Source: Candidatus Saccharimonadales bacterium
Lineage (GTDB): Bacteria > Patescibacteriota > Saccharimonadia > Saccharimonadales > Saccharimonadaceae
Direction of reading: 5' to 3'
Assembly (NCBI GenBank): GCA_030145955.1
Contig: JASLCR010000065.1
Coordinates: 1 to 16,719, forward strand
Length of the DNA: 16,719 bases
Position 1 is the stretch's first letter. Each line of letters opens with the position of its first letter. This document shows positions 6,170-13,409 of the stretch, piece by piece. Position numbers and translations under genes: made by a program. The notes beneath the pieces are model-generated. The model saw nothing but the letters and a program-made list of their open reading frames with translations, was not told where the DNA came from and ran no database searches.

Positions 6170-6598
6170 GTGAAAAAATCAGATGCTGATTGGAAGAAGG
6201 AGCTCACACCCGAGCAGTACCGGGTGCTGCGCGAAAAGGGTACAGAAGCACCGTTTACTGGTGAGTATGACAGCGTGTTCGACCCGGGCACGTATACCTG
6301 TGCAGCGTGTGGTGCGGAATTATTTGATAGTGAGAAAAAGTTTGATGCTCATTGTGGCTGGCCAAGTTTTTATGATGCCAAAAAAGATGCGGTGGAGTTT
6401 CATCAGGATGATTCGCACGGCATGAGTCGCATGGAAGTGACCTGCGCGAACTGTGGCGGACACTTGGGGCATGTGTTTGAAGGTGAAGGATATGATGTGC
6501 CGACTGACCAAAGATATTGTATTAACTCGGTGAGCCTTAAATTAAAGCCAAAAAATAGACCCCCTTCGTTTGAAGAGGGGCGTACATCATTTCGGTAA
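6170..6598 (+). CDS. msrB: peptide-methionine (R)-S-oxide reductase
   Basis: Repairs oxidised methionine (R-sulfoxide) in proteins. From the GTG at 6170 it has 142 aa and begins VKKSDADWKKELTPEQY, the usual MsrB opening; the site GAAAGGG lies 9 nt upstream, and the alternative TTG at 6161 would overlap GDH and sit on that site. Zinc-binding CxxC pairs are Cys44/Cys47 and Cys92/Cys95; the catalytic Cys117 lies in RYCINSVSL; HCGWPSF holds Cys62, the likely resolving position. It starts 1 nt after the GDH stop, so translation is probably coupled. The C-terminal tail past KLKPK (NRPPSFEEGRTSFR) is not typical of the family, and its DNA doubles as a terminator for the opposing gene. Confidence 0.94.
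   Translation: MKKSDADWKKELTPEQYRVLREKGTEAPFTGEYDSVFDPGTYTCAACGAELFDSEKKFDAHCGWPSFYDAKKDAVEFHQDDSHGMSRMEVTCANCGGHLGHVFEGEGYDVPTDQRYCINSVSLKLKPKNRPPSFEEGRTSFR
6550..6580 (-). terminator. intrinsic terminator for the minus-strand gene, inside msrB
   Basis: Read on the minus strand: CCCCTCTTC (6580-6572), loop AAAC, GAAGGGGG (6567-6560) with one bulged base, then TCTATTTTTT (6559-6550). On the plus strand no T-run follows, so it acts only on transcripts of the 6644-7204 gene. Confidence 0.65.
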
Positions 6599-6643
6599 GT
6601 CATCCCTACTCGGGCTTTTTCTATCCTACTTTGATTGTACGAC

Positions 6644-7204
6644 TTAGTGCACCGCTATCAGGCGTCCACCATCGTGGAGTGCCTCTCGGCGCAGGCGCGC
6701 ATCGATCCGCCTGGCCTCGTGAGCGAGCTTCCGACTGAGCCGGTACTCGTCCATTAGGCTTTGGGCGACGTTCCAGGTGCCGGGCGTCTGGTGGTTAAAC
6801 CAAATTTCCTTTTCCTCCTGGACCAGCATCTCGAGCCGGACAGCAATAAGTTGCCGTTCGGCGTTTCGAGCTACCTGCCGAAGCAGCGACGAAGCGTCTC
6901 CCACGAACTCGGGAAGATCGCTTGCTGTGACGATGCCGCTCTTCATGCCGATGACGACCCGCTCGACCACGTACTGCACCAGATCCTTCTGGCGATGCCC
7001 AACACCGACGATGAAGTTGTCAGTGCCGCGCACCTTGCCGTGCGACCAGAAGGTCGCGTGGTCAAATGCCATCAGGATCCGATACTTGGCAACCATCAGC
7101 TTGAGCGTCAGGTCGTCGTGATCGAATAGCACACCCAACGGGTAGTTGGGAACATGCGATGTGCGCCGTGACTGATAGGTGCGTAAGGGGGTACTGTGTG
7201 ACAT
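6644..7204 (-). CDS. GC-rich protein of unknown function, 186 aa
   Basis: I do not recognise this protein. It is soluble, mixed and charged, with no signal peptide or membrane segment; the C-terminal third is Arg-rich and probably helical (KLAHEARRIDARLRREAL). There are no obvious catalytic motifs; HDD and a few His residues occur in the first half. The ATG at 7204 is preferred since AGGAG lies 7 nt upstream; an ATG at 7240 would add 12 residues but falls at the edge of a hairpin and of the predicted transcription start. Composition differs from its neighbours: 43 of 60 bases in 6661-6720 are G or C. It has its own promoter and terminator and is inserted convergently between msrB and orn, like a cassette. 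Competing plus-strand frames are shorter and lack a ribosome site. Confidence 0.7.
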   Translation of the reverse strand: MSHSTPLRTYQSRRTSHVPNYPLGVLFDHDDLTLKLMVAKYRILMAFDHATFWSHGKVRGTDNFIVGVGHRQKDLVQYVVERVVIGMKSGIVTASDLPEFVGDASSLLRQVARNAERQLIAVRLEMLVQEEKEIWFNHQTPGTWNVAQSLMDEYRLSRKLAHEARRIDARLRREALHDGGRLIAVH

Positions 7205-7222
7205 CACATCTCTCCTCTCACA

Positions 7223-7239
7223 TGGTGGACCTTCCACCA
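7223..7239 (-). repeat. 7-bp inverted repeat in the 5' leader of the 186-aa gene
   Basis: TGGTGGA (7223-7229) and TCCACCA (7233-7239) around 3 nt. It lies at the extreme 5' end of the predicted transcript, just upstream of the Shine-Dalgarno site; it could be a 5' stabilising hairpin or an operator. Confidence 0.6.
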
Positions 7240-7248
7240 ATATTCTAA

Positions 7249-7277
7249 GTTATAAACCATAAGCAGGCGGCATGCAA
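7249..7277 (-). promoter_or_regulatory. promoter of the 186-aa gene
   Basis: On the minus strand TTGCAT (7277-7272), 17 bp, TATAAC (7254-7249). Start of transcription near 7242. It diverges from the orn promoter. Confidence 0.55.
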
Positions 7278-7287
7278 GAGAATATTG

Positions 7288-7293
7288 TATAAT
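7288..7293 (+). promoter_or_regulatory. orn promoter -10 box, leaderless type
   Basis: TATAAT preceded by TG, ending 8 nt before the ATG at 7302; no Shine-Dalgarno site and no clear -35. Confidence 0.6.
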
Positions 7294-7301
7294 TATGGAT
7301 A

Positions 7302-7835
7302 ATGACAAAAGCAAAATTACTCTGGATAGATCTTGAGATGACCGGACTCGACCCACTTGAGGATCGAATCTTAGAGGTAGCCGCAATTGCGACAGATTGG
7401 AATTTCAAGGAAAATGCAACGTACGAAGCAGTGAAAAAAGTCGGCCCGAATCTGATGAAGACTCGTATGATTGGTGAGTTTTGGGAGAAATTTCCTGAAG
7501 TTCGCGATGCACTGATGGCGCAGAATGGTGATGGTAAAAACGGACGTACGGTCGAGAACGAACTGCTAGCCTTTATCGATGAGCATTTTGACGATGAAAA
7601 GCCAGTGCTTTTAGCGGGTAACTCTATCCACCAAGACCGTAAGTTTATTGAAAATGAATGGCCTCGGCTGAATGCACGTCTTCACTATCGCATGCTCGAT
7701 GTGTCGGCCTGGAAAGTGGTGTTTGATGGTAAATACAAAAAGAAATTTGCCAAGCCAGAAGCACACCGGGCAATGGACGATATTCGCGGTAGCATCGAAG
7801 AACTAGAATACTATCTGAAAAAGGTGAAGGCATGA
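7302..7835 (+). CDS. orn: oligoribonuclease
   Basis: 3'-5' exoribonuclease of the DEDDh family that degrades the shortest RNA fragments (2-5 nt), including pGpG where cyclic di-GMP is used. All catalytic positions are present in the expected spacing: Asp10 and Glu12 in WIDLEMTGLD, Asp112 in GNSIHQDRKF, and His155 and Asp160 in EAHRAMDDIRGS. Its 177 aa match the usual length (about 180). The first gene of a pair; its TGA overlaps the ATG of the next gene (ATGA). The mRNA is probably leaderless. Oligoribonuclease is absent from many bacteria that use NrnA/NrnB, so its presence tells something about the RNA-decay set of this lineage. Confidence 0.95.
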   Translation: MTKAKLLWIDLEMTGLDPLEDRILEVAAIATDWNFKENATYEAVKKVGPNLMKTRMIGEFWEKFPEVRDALMAQNGDGKNGRTVENELLAFIDEHFDDEKPVLLAGNSIHQDRKFIENEWPRLNARLHYRMLDVSAWKVVFDGKYKKKFAKPEAHRAMDDIRGSIEELEYYLKKVKA

Positions 7836-8176
7836 CCCATAAGGAGCTCGAAGAATTTCTGCTTAGTTTCCCAAACACGTGGCTTGATTTTCCCTTTGGC
7901 GAGGGAACAAGTGTTTACAAAGTAGGAAATAAAGCCGAGAATGATGGCAAGTTATTTGCGATCATCGCTGATGGTAGCACGCCGCTTCGCGTCAGTTTAA
8001 AGTGCGATCCACTCCTTGCAAACGAATTGCGAGAGAAGTATGAAAGTGTCCAGCCAGGCTACCACTTAAACAAGAAGCATTGGAATACAGTTATTTGCTC
8101 GGGTCAATTGAGCGATGATGAGGTAAAAGACCTTGCTCGTTTAAGCTACGATCTTGTTAGTGGACGCTCAGTCTAG
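7832..8176 (+). CDS. MmcQ/YjbR family protein
   Basis: A 114-aa protein of the MmcQ/YjbR (DUF419) family, small soluble proteins with a CyaY-like alpha/beta fold, thought to bind DNA; their role is not settled. Typical signs are the start ELEEFLLSFPNTWLDFPFG, the FAIIADGSTPLRVSLKCDP strand region and GYHLNKKHWNTV. The start overlaps the orn stop by 4 nt, so the two are translationally coupled. The stop shares the palindrome CTAG (8173-8176) with the stop of the convergent membrane-protein gene. Confidence 0.85.
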   Translation: MTHKELEEFLLSFPNTWLDFPFGEGTSVYKVGNKAENDGKLFAIIADGSTPLRVSLKCDPLLANELREKYESVQPGYHLNKKHWNTVICSGQLSDDEVKDLARLSYDLVSGRSV

Positions 8177-8829
8177 TTGCTATTAAAGCTGGAGAATTCT
8201 TTACTAAGATCTTCGAGGCTCGTATCTTGCTTGACGAGGGTTTCTTGGAAGCTCTTCGACTTCACACTCTTGTAGGCAACCGTAAGCTCACTGCGGATTT
8301 GTTTGATTTGATAGCCGACCTCGCGCGCGTAGACAGTATCGAAGCGTTCGTTCAGCCTAGCATCTTCGAGCTTCTCGGAAAGAGCGGCGAATTCTTTGGT
8401 GACAGGATCATCTTTATCGGCTTTCGGATCCTTAGATCCAGTTGAAGTCAGGTAGGTAGTGAAATCATTCTCCATGCCAGAGAGTATGGAGGCAAGGCTG
8501 CTATTTGCTGCTCGCAGCTTCGAGTTCTTAATTTTCTTAGCACTATCTTGAGTAGTGCTTTTTAGTGACTGGGTGCGTGTGAGTAGGCTTGTAACGCGTT
8601 GAGATGGGCTGGGAGCGCCACTCGACACGAGTATCATCATAAATACGATAACGGCGAGTAATACGCCACCGATCATCCCCCAAAGAAGCAATGGACTTGC
8701 CTTCTTTTGCTGCACGGGGGCGGCGATTTGATCGAGGTAGGAAGGATTAAATTGCGACTGTCCTGGCATTGGCTGGAGCTCGGGAGGTACCTGTGGTAAT
8801 TGACCATTTGGTTGCTGGTTTGGATACAT
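8173..8829 (-). CDS. single-pass membrane protein of unknown function
   Basis: The 218-aa product begins with about 40 residues rich in Pro and Gln (MYPNQQPNGQLPQVPPELQP), a basic QKK, then one membrane helix (about 46-68, WGMIGGVLLAVIVFMMILV). The remaining 150 residues are polar, Lys/Ser-rich and predicted helical, probably outside the cell by the positive-inside rule. No catalytic motif is visible and I know no function. Proteins with a Pro/Gln-rich head and a single membrane helix are common among unannotated CPR genes. A -10-like TATGAT (8841-8846, minus) ends 11 nt before the ATG, and no Shine-Dalgarno site is seen. Confidence 0.8.
   Translation of the reverse strand: MYPNQQPNGQLPQVPPELQPMPGQSQFNPSYLDQIAAPVQQKKASPLLLWGMIGGVLLAVIVFMMILVSSGAPSPSQRVTSLLTRTQSLKSTTQDSAKKIKNSKLRAANSSLASILSGMENDFTTYLTSTGSKDPKADKDDPVTKEFAALSEKLEDARLNERFDTVYAREVGYQIKQIRSELTVAYKSVKSKSFQETLVKQDTSLEDLSKEFSSFNSN
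8539..8563 (+). terminator. intrinsic terminator for orn-yjbR, inside the convergent gene
   Basis: AGCACTA (8539-8545), loop of 7, TAGTGCT (8553-8559), then T to 8563. It would stop plus-strand transcripts about 360 nt past the yjbR stop, producing antisense RNA to the 3' half of the membrane-protein gene. Confidence 0.5.
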
Positions 8830-8898
8830 ATCACGATTTAATCATAAATAGTAAGGAGGGTAAACCTCTCGTGCTTCTCTATAGGAGTAGTCTCGAGG

Positions 8899-8904
8899 TA
8901 TACT
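8899..8904 (+). promoter_or_regulatory. dnaG promoter -10 box, leaderless type
   Basis: TATACT in the string GTATACTAG, ending 6 nt before the ATG at 8911. Imperfect dyad TCTC...GAGA (8891-8909) surrounds it. The same 9-mer precedes polA. Confidence 0.6.
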
Positions 8905-8910
8905 AGAGAT

Positions 8911-10653
8911 ATGCAGGATGCTAGGGAAGAGATACGTGCACGACTCGCAATAGAAGATGTGATTGGCGAGTATGTTCAACTCAAGCGTACTGGTCGGAAT
9001 TTCAAAGGTCTGAGCCCGTTTACTAGCGAAAGAACACCAAGTTTCGTTGTGAGCCCTGAAAAGCAAATCTGGCACGATTTCTCGAGTGGAAAAGGTGGCG
9101 ACGTGTTTAGCTTTGTGATGCAGGTAGAAGGTCTGGAATTTCGCGAAGTACTGGAACAGCTGGCGCGAAAAGCCGGTGTAGAACTGAGCAGTTATGCCAG
9201 TAAGCAAGCTGGTGATATTGCGAAGCGCAAAAAACGTCTCGCAGAGGCAAATGAGCTTGCTGCCCGGTATTTTCAGCAATCACTTCTTAAGAACCAGCAT
9301 GCGCTTGAGTATGTATTCAAGGCAAGAGGGCTGAGTAAAGAAATTGTTCAAGAATTTCGTATTGGCTATGCACCAGATGGAGCGCAGCTCATCGAGGCTC
9401 TGAAGAAAAAAGGTTTTTCACCGAAAGAAATCAGTGAAGCAGGGCTTGCAAATCGCTATGGCGGAGACCTCTTTCGTGGCCGCATGATGGTGCCGCTGAT
9501 GGATACAACTGGCCAGGTGATCGGCTTTACCGGCCGTATCTTGAGCGACGAACCAAATGCACCAAAATATCTGAATACACCGCAAACCCTCTTGTATGAT
9601 AAGTCTCGCCATGTATTCGGACTTAGTCAGGCCAAGGATGCAGTTCGCACACAAGATGGCGCTGTGGTGGTTGAGGGAAATATGGATGTTGTGAGTAGTC
9701 ATCAAGTTGCCGTGAGAAACGTTGTTGCTACAGCAGGAACGGCAATGACCGAATGGCATCTAAAGACGTTGAGCCGATTAAGCGGCAACGTAAAACTAGC
9801 ATTTGATGGTGATAAAGCAGGGCTGGCCGCAACCGAGCGGGCAATTCCTATTGCGCAGAAGGTTGGCGTTGAGCTAACTATTGTTTCGCTACCTGATTCG
9901 GCGAAAGATCCAGACGAGTTAATTCAACAGGATGTGGCGTTGTGGCAGCAAGCAATTGATGCAGCTCAGCCGGTAGTCGATTGGGTACTTGAGTGCTACA
10001 TGGAGCGTGAGGATATGGCAACCGCTGCCGGTAAGCGTAATTTCACGACAGCCGGGCTGTCGGTTGTTCGCAATCTCTCCGATTCTGTTGAGGTTGAACA
10101 TTACTTGAAGAAAATTGCCGACCTTACCGATACATCACTGGCGGCAATTCAGCAAAAGCTTGTGGCAACAGATGTTGCTAACGAAAAAAAGCCGCTTAAG
10201 AAGGCGCAACAAATCGACCAAAAAATAAGCAACAAGCAGGATACGCACCAAGATACATTCCTTGGAATGTTGCTACTGTATCCTTCGCTGCGCACATTGC
10301 TCGAGGAGGCCGATCTCACGATGTTTGAGGGTGAAGTGAGAGAAAAGGTAGTTGGTTGGCTCAAGACACACGAAGAACCGGCCGATACTATGCCGCAGGA
10401 GTTGCAAGATTTTGATACGTATGTCAAAATAGGAGAATTAAAGGCCGAGACACGATATGGGTCATGGACTGAATCTGATAGACAGATAGAAGCCGCCCGA
10501 CTGCTCCGCCTCATCGAAGTTGAACACAAGAAAGAGCAAAAAAATACCCTCATGGATGAGCTGCGCCAAGCAGAGTCGGAAGGCGACGATGCACGGGCAA
10601 TGACTCTACGTGAAAAGCTACATCAACTAATTAAGGAGACCGCCCATGGCTAA
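8911..10653 (+). CDS. dnaG: DNA primase with degenerate zinc-binding domain
   Basis: Synthesises RNA primers for replication. The 580-aa protein has the normal layout: N-terminal zinc-ribbon-like module (about 30-70), catalytic core, TOPRIM domain (about 248-335) and C-terminal helical helicase-interaction region. TOPRIM acidic residues are present: Glu255 in VVVEGNMDV and Asp299/Asp301 in AFDGDKAG. The odd part is the N-terminal module: the family pattern C-P-F-H...C-F-G-C reads GLSPFTSERTPSF and IWHDFSSGKGGD here, so the four metal ligands are Ser35, Thr38, Asp56 and Ser59. The surrounding fold residues are kept. It overlaps rpoD by 8 nt, a dnaG-rpoD operon like the E. coli macromolecular synthesis operon but without rpsU. 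Confidence 0.96.
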   Translation: MQDAREEIRARLAIEDVIGEYVQLKRTGRNFKGLSPFTSERTPSFVVSPEKQIWHDFSSGKGGDVFSFVMQVEGLEFREVLEQLARKAGVELSSYASKQAGDIAKRKKRLAEANELAARYFQQSLLKNQHALEYVFKARGLSKEIVQEFRIGYAPDGAQLIEALKKKGFSPKEISEAGLANRYGGDLFRGRMMVPLMDTTGQVIGFTGRILSDEPNAPKYLNTPQTLLYDKSRHVFGLSQAKDAVRTQDGAVVVEGNMDVVSSHQVAVRNVVATAGTAMTEWHLKTLSRLSGNVKLAFDGDKAGLAATERAIPIAQKVGVELTIVSLPDSAKDPDELIQQDVALWQQAIDAAQPVVDWVLECYMEREDMATAAGKRNFTTAGLSVVRNLSDSVEVEHYLKKIADLTDTSLAAIQQKLVATDVANEKKPLKKAQQIDQKISNKQDTHQDTFLGMLLLYPSLRTLLEEADLTMFEGEVREKVVGWLKTHEEPADTMPQELQDFDTYVKIGELKAETRYGSWTESDRQIEAARLLRLIEVEHKKEQKNTLMDELRQAESEGDDARAMTLREKLHQLIKETAHG

Positions 10654-11737
10654 CCCTAAAGACGACAGCACGCTACTATCTGAGGATATGAGCGAAGACA
10701 ATGACCTCAAGACGCTTGATCTTGTTGAAGAACCAGATGTTATCGATCTCGATGACGAAGAACTTGAGGCAGACGAAGATACAATCAATAGCAGCCAAGT
10801 GTTTGATGATGTCAGTGACGACTCGGTGCGTTTGTACCTACGTGAAATTGGTAAAATTCCACTACTGAATGCCGAAGAAGAGCTTGCGCTTGCTCAAGAA
10901 ATCGTCGCCAATCGTGACGAACTGGCAGAAGTCCAGGCAAAACTGGCCGAAGATGAGGTGACGGCGAGCGAGCGACAAAAGCTTGAAACAAAGGCTCGCA
11001 AACTAAGCAAACCGAAGGATAAGATGGCTGAGGCAAACATGCGTCTCGTGGTTTCAATTGCCAAGCGCTATAGCGGCCGTGGTCTCGATTTCCTCGATCT
11101 CATTCAGGAAGGTAATACTGGTTTACTACGTGCTGTTGAGAAGTTCGACCCAGATAAGGGATTTAAGTTTTCGACCTATGCAACGTGGTGGATTCGCCAG
11201 GCAATTACCCGTGCGATTGCCGACCAAGCGCGTACGATCCGTATTCCTGTGCACATGGTCGAGACGATCAACAAGCTGCTTCGTACGCAGCGCCGCATGA
11301 CTCAGGAATTAAACCGCGAACCAACTATTGAAGAGCTTGCCAAAGAGCTTGAGATGGAACCGGACAAGGTAGAATATGTCATCAAGATCAAGCAAGATAT
11401 CCAGAGCCTTGATGCTGGTGTTGGTCGTGATGATGACGAGACTGATAGCGTACTGCAGGATTTCATCGAAGATGAAGATTCAGCAACACCTGAAGAGTCA
11501 GCAACGGCGCAGCTTCTTAAGGAGCAGGTGCAATCTGTACTTTCAACGCTTTCTGACCGTGAACAAAAAATTGTTCGCATGCGCTTTGGGCTAGATAATG
11601 GCAAGAGTCATACACTCGAAGAAGTAGGGCAGGAATTTGCCGTCACTCGTGAGCGTATTCGCCAGATCGAGGCCAAGGCTCTCGCGAAGCTTCGCAAGCA
11701 TAAAGATGCCAAGAAGCTACACGAGTACCTGAAGTAG
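10646..11737 (+). CDS. rpoD: primary RNA polymerase sigma factor (sigma70)
   Basis: Directs RNA polymerase to -35/-10 promoters like those described in this window. 363 aa. The N-terminus is short and very acidic (about 1-58), with no full region 1.1. Region 1.2 (DSVRLYLREIGKIPLLNAEE, about 59-78), region 2 (NMRLVVSIAKRYSGRGLDFL; the promoter-melting and -10 recognition helix FSTYATWWIRQAI at 175-187), region 3, and region 4.2 with the -35 recognition helix (TRERIRQIE, 334-342) are all present. The non-conserved insert between 1.2 and 2.1 is only about 40 residues. AAGGAG lies 6 nt before the ATG, within dnaG; the overlap couples the two genes. Confidence 0.96.
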   Translation: MANPKDDSTLLSEDMSEDNDLKTLDLVEEPDVIDLDDEELEADEDTINSSQVFDDVSDDSVRLYLREIGKIPLLNAEEELALAQEIVANRDELAEVQAKLAEDEVTASERQKLETKARKLSKPKDKMAEANMRLVVSIAKRYSGRGLDFLDLIQEGNTGLLRAVEKFDPDKGFKFSTYATWWIRQAITRAIADQARTIRIPVHMVETINKLLRTQRRMTQELNREPTIEELAKELEMEPDKVEYVIKIKQDIQSLDAGVGRDDDETDSVLQDFIEDEDSATPEESATAQLLKEQVQSVLSTLSDREQKIVRMRFGLDNGKSHTLEEVGQEFAVTRERIRQIEAKALAKLRKHKDAKKLHEYLK

Positions 11738-11756
11738 ATAGCAGTACGCTACAGCT

Positions 11757-11793
11757 TTAACGGCGCATCAATGATGATGTGCCGTTAATTTTG
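11757..11793 (+). terminator. intrinsic terminator after rpoD
   Basis: 14-bp stem with one G-T pair: 11757-11770 with 11775-11788, ATGA loop, then a short T-run (11789-11791). The modest T-run makes it moderate as a terminator for dnaG-rpoD. The opposing kinase gene ends at 11802. Confidence 0.7.
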
Positions 11794-11801
11794 AAACTAT
11801 A

Positions 11802-12368
11802 CTAAAAATCAACTTCGTGAAGAATACTGTTGATTTGCGCTTCTAGACTAGCGGGGTCTTTATCGTTATGAATAAAGTAATCAGCAATAGCGATTGGGCC
11901 GCCTTTTTCAATATTCTCAATTTCTGCCCAGTCACGCTTATCGACTTCTTCTGAAGTTAGCGGGCGTACGGGCCGTGAGGCCATACGCTGCTTGCGTTTG
12001 TGCTTTGGTGTAACAACGGCTACGACAGTCAGTTCACCGGGGAATTCGTGCTTGAGTACTTTGTACTCAGTCCATGTATAGAGGCCATCGGCAATAATCC
12101 GATGCTGGCCTGCATCAATAAGATCGTGGATCTGAGTAATGATGCGTCTGACAACGAAGTCTTTACCTTCTTTTTCTCGCAACTCTTCGCGAATCGGTTG
12201 TTCATTTTCTTGTGTTAGTTCGAGGCCACGTCGTTTTACTTCATCAAGTACGATACCGCCAAAATACACTTTTGGGTATCCTTTCTTAGTGAGATATTCA
12301 ACGGCTGTGCTTTTGCCGCTTCCGGTCAGGCCGACAAAGGCGATAATTTTTACATTTTCTTTAGTCAT
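11802..12368 (-). CDS. P-loop kinase, UPF0200/dephospho-CoA-kinase-like
   Basis: A 188-aa nucleoside/nucleotide-kinase-fold protein. The P-loop GLTGSGKST is at 13-21. The following text, GGIVLDEVKRRGLELTQENE and REELREKEGKDFVVRR, recalls the archaeal UPF0200 family (from memory, not searched) more than bacterial CoaE. IIADGLYTWTEY matches the ID/GhR-like second strand, and a lid-type basic stretch (KHKRKQRMASR) follows. A phosphate acceptor cannot be named; dephospho-CoA or a nucleotide are options. The ATG at 12368 is preferred over 12410 since TATAAT lies 7 nt upstream and the P-loop then starts at the usual distance. Confidence 0.72.
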   Translation of the reverse strand: MTKENVKIIAFVGLTGSGKSTAVEYLTKKGYPKVYFGGIVLDEVKRRGLELTQENEQPIREELREKEGKDFVVRRIITQIHDLIDAGQHRIIADGLYTWTEYKVLKHEFPGELTVVAVVTPKHKRKQRMASRPVRPLTSEEVDKRDWAEIENIEKGGPIAIADYFIHNDKDPASLEAQINSILHEVDF

Positions 12369-12375
12369 CTGGACT

Positions 12376-12384
12376 ATTATAGCA
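12376..12384 (-). promoter_or_regulatory. promoter of the P-loop kinase, leaderless type
   Basis: Extended -10 TGC-TATAAT on the minus strand (TATAAT 12381-12376), ending 7 nt before the ATG at 12368. No Shine-Dalgarno site; -35 not evident. Confidence 0.6.
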
Positions 12385-12441
12385 AAGCTATTGCGTCTAT
12401 GCTTGCACATGAGGTCGCATCTTTGAGAAGATAGACGTATT

Positions 12442-13401
12442 ATGAGCGAGAAAAGAACGACACTGATCGAAGGTGCGGGAGAAAACCTGGAGATATTAGA
12501 CGAGAGAGTTCGCGATATTGTCTCACTGGGTGTCCGTGGCTATTCGGAATACGAAGATAAGATTATTTTTCGTGCTACGAATTCTCAATTCCTTACAAAA
12601 GATGCCGTCCCTGAACTTGAGGATCGAGATACCTTTATCGGTGCACTACTGGAACGATATATTGAAGCTGCCGATACAGTGGGCGAAGAGAATCCTCGGC
12701 AGCGTGAAGCGATGATAGCGCAAGTGGCTCTGGCTCTTGACGTACTGATGGGCGGTAAAGATGCTATCCAAGACAAGCATCTAGCCCAGGTTTATAAACC
12801 GCATGTGGCTGCCGTTGAAAAAGAAGGACTCTATATTGGCTGGCTTCGTATGTTTAGTGAAAGTGCACGAATGATTCGCGACGATATTGGACTCCAGGCG
12901 CCTGTGTATAAAAAACGCAAAGAACGTCTTGCGGAAGAAGATGAGTCTGAACATTTTATTACTACCGAAACCACTGTTCCGGAATTTAAAGATCTTCGAA
13001 ATACTATTATTGATTTGGTGCACGATGAATGCGCTACTAAGATGACGCCGGATACTGCTGCTGCATTGCTGGTTGCATTCGGTATTGAAAAGCCTCGGCG
13101 TCCCATTAATCCCGAAAAGCTGAAAGAGTACAAGACGAATGCACTAAAGTGGGTGATACGAGAGTTGTCTTTTACGGAAAATGGCAGGGCGATGGATAAG
13201 ACCGATGCGCATCTGCGACTTGGAAGAAATTATCTTAGCCAAATAGCGAGACTCTATCCGCTTCACGGTGAAATGTCGGCGACCACATGGCTTGCAGTTC
13301 AGCTTAAGGAAGATAAGGCCCGTCCAACTCTCAAAGAAGTCATGCACGTGGAAAGCTTTATGGCATTTGCACTTCATGACCTCATGAAAGCGCGCGATTA
13401 G
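12442..13401 (+). CDS. protein of unknown function, 319 aa
   Basis: I do not recognise this protein. It is soluble, acidic in the first half and basic in places in the second, and looks almost wholly helical. There is no signal peptide, membrane segment, Cys cluster or nucleotide-binding motif. A low-complexity charged stretch (KKRKERLAEEDESEH, about residues 157-171) may separate two helical domains. The start at 12442 has only a weak GAGAAG 11 nt upstream and no convincing promoter, so the start is less certain than elsewhere. Composition and codons match dnaG and polA, which suggests a resident gene. It ends 14 nt before polA, whose -10 box starts 2 nt after this stop. Confidence 0.75.
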   Translation: MSEKRTTLIEGAGENLEILDERVRDIVSLGVRGYSEYEDKIIFRATNSQFLTKDAVPELEDRDTFIGALLERYIEAADTVGEENPRQREAMIAQVALALDVLMGGKDAIQDKHLAQVYKPHVAAVEKEGLYIGWLRMFSESARMIRDDIGLQAPVYKKRKERLAEEDESEHFITTETTVPEFKDLRNTIIDLVHDECATKMTPDTAAALLVAFGIEKPRRPINPEKLKEYKTNALKWVIRELSFTENGRAMDKTDAHLRLGRNYLSQIARLYPLHGEMSATTWLAVQLKEDKARPTLKEVMHVESFMAFALHDLMKARD

Positions 13402-13403
13402 CG

Positions 13404-13409
13404 TATACT
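13404..13409 (+). promoter_or_regulatory. polA promoter -10 box, leaderless type
   Basis: TATACT within GTATACTAG, ending 6 nt before the ATG at 13416; no Shine-Dalgarno site. Shares this 9-mer and spacing with dnaG. Confidence 0.6.

Noticed and set aside
6599..6643. Plus-strand terminator after msrB at CCC-TACTC-GGG-CTTTTT
   Set aside because: The stem is only 3 bp, too weak to call.
6761..7129. Plus-strand frames opposite the 186-aa gene
   Set aside because: They are shorter than the minus-strand frame, without a ribosome site; the minus strand has promoter, Shine-Dalgarno site and terminator in order. High GC favours shadow frames here.
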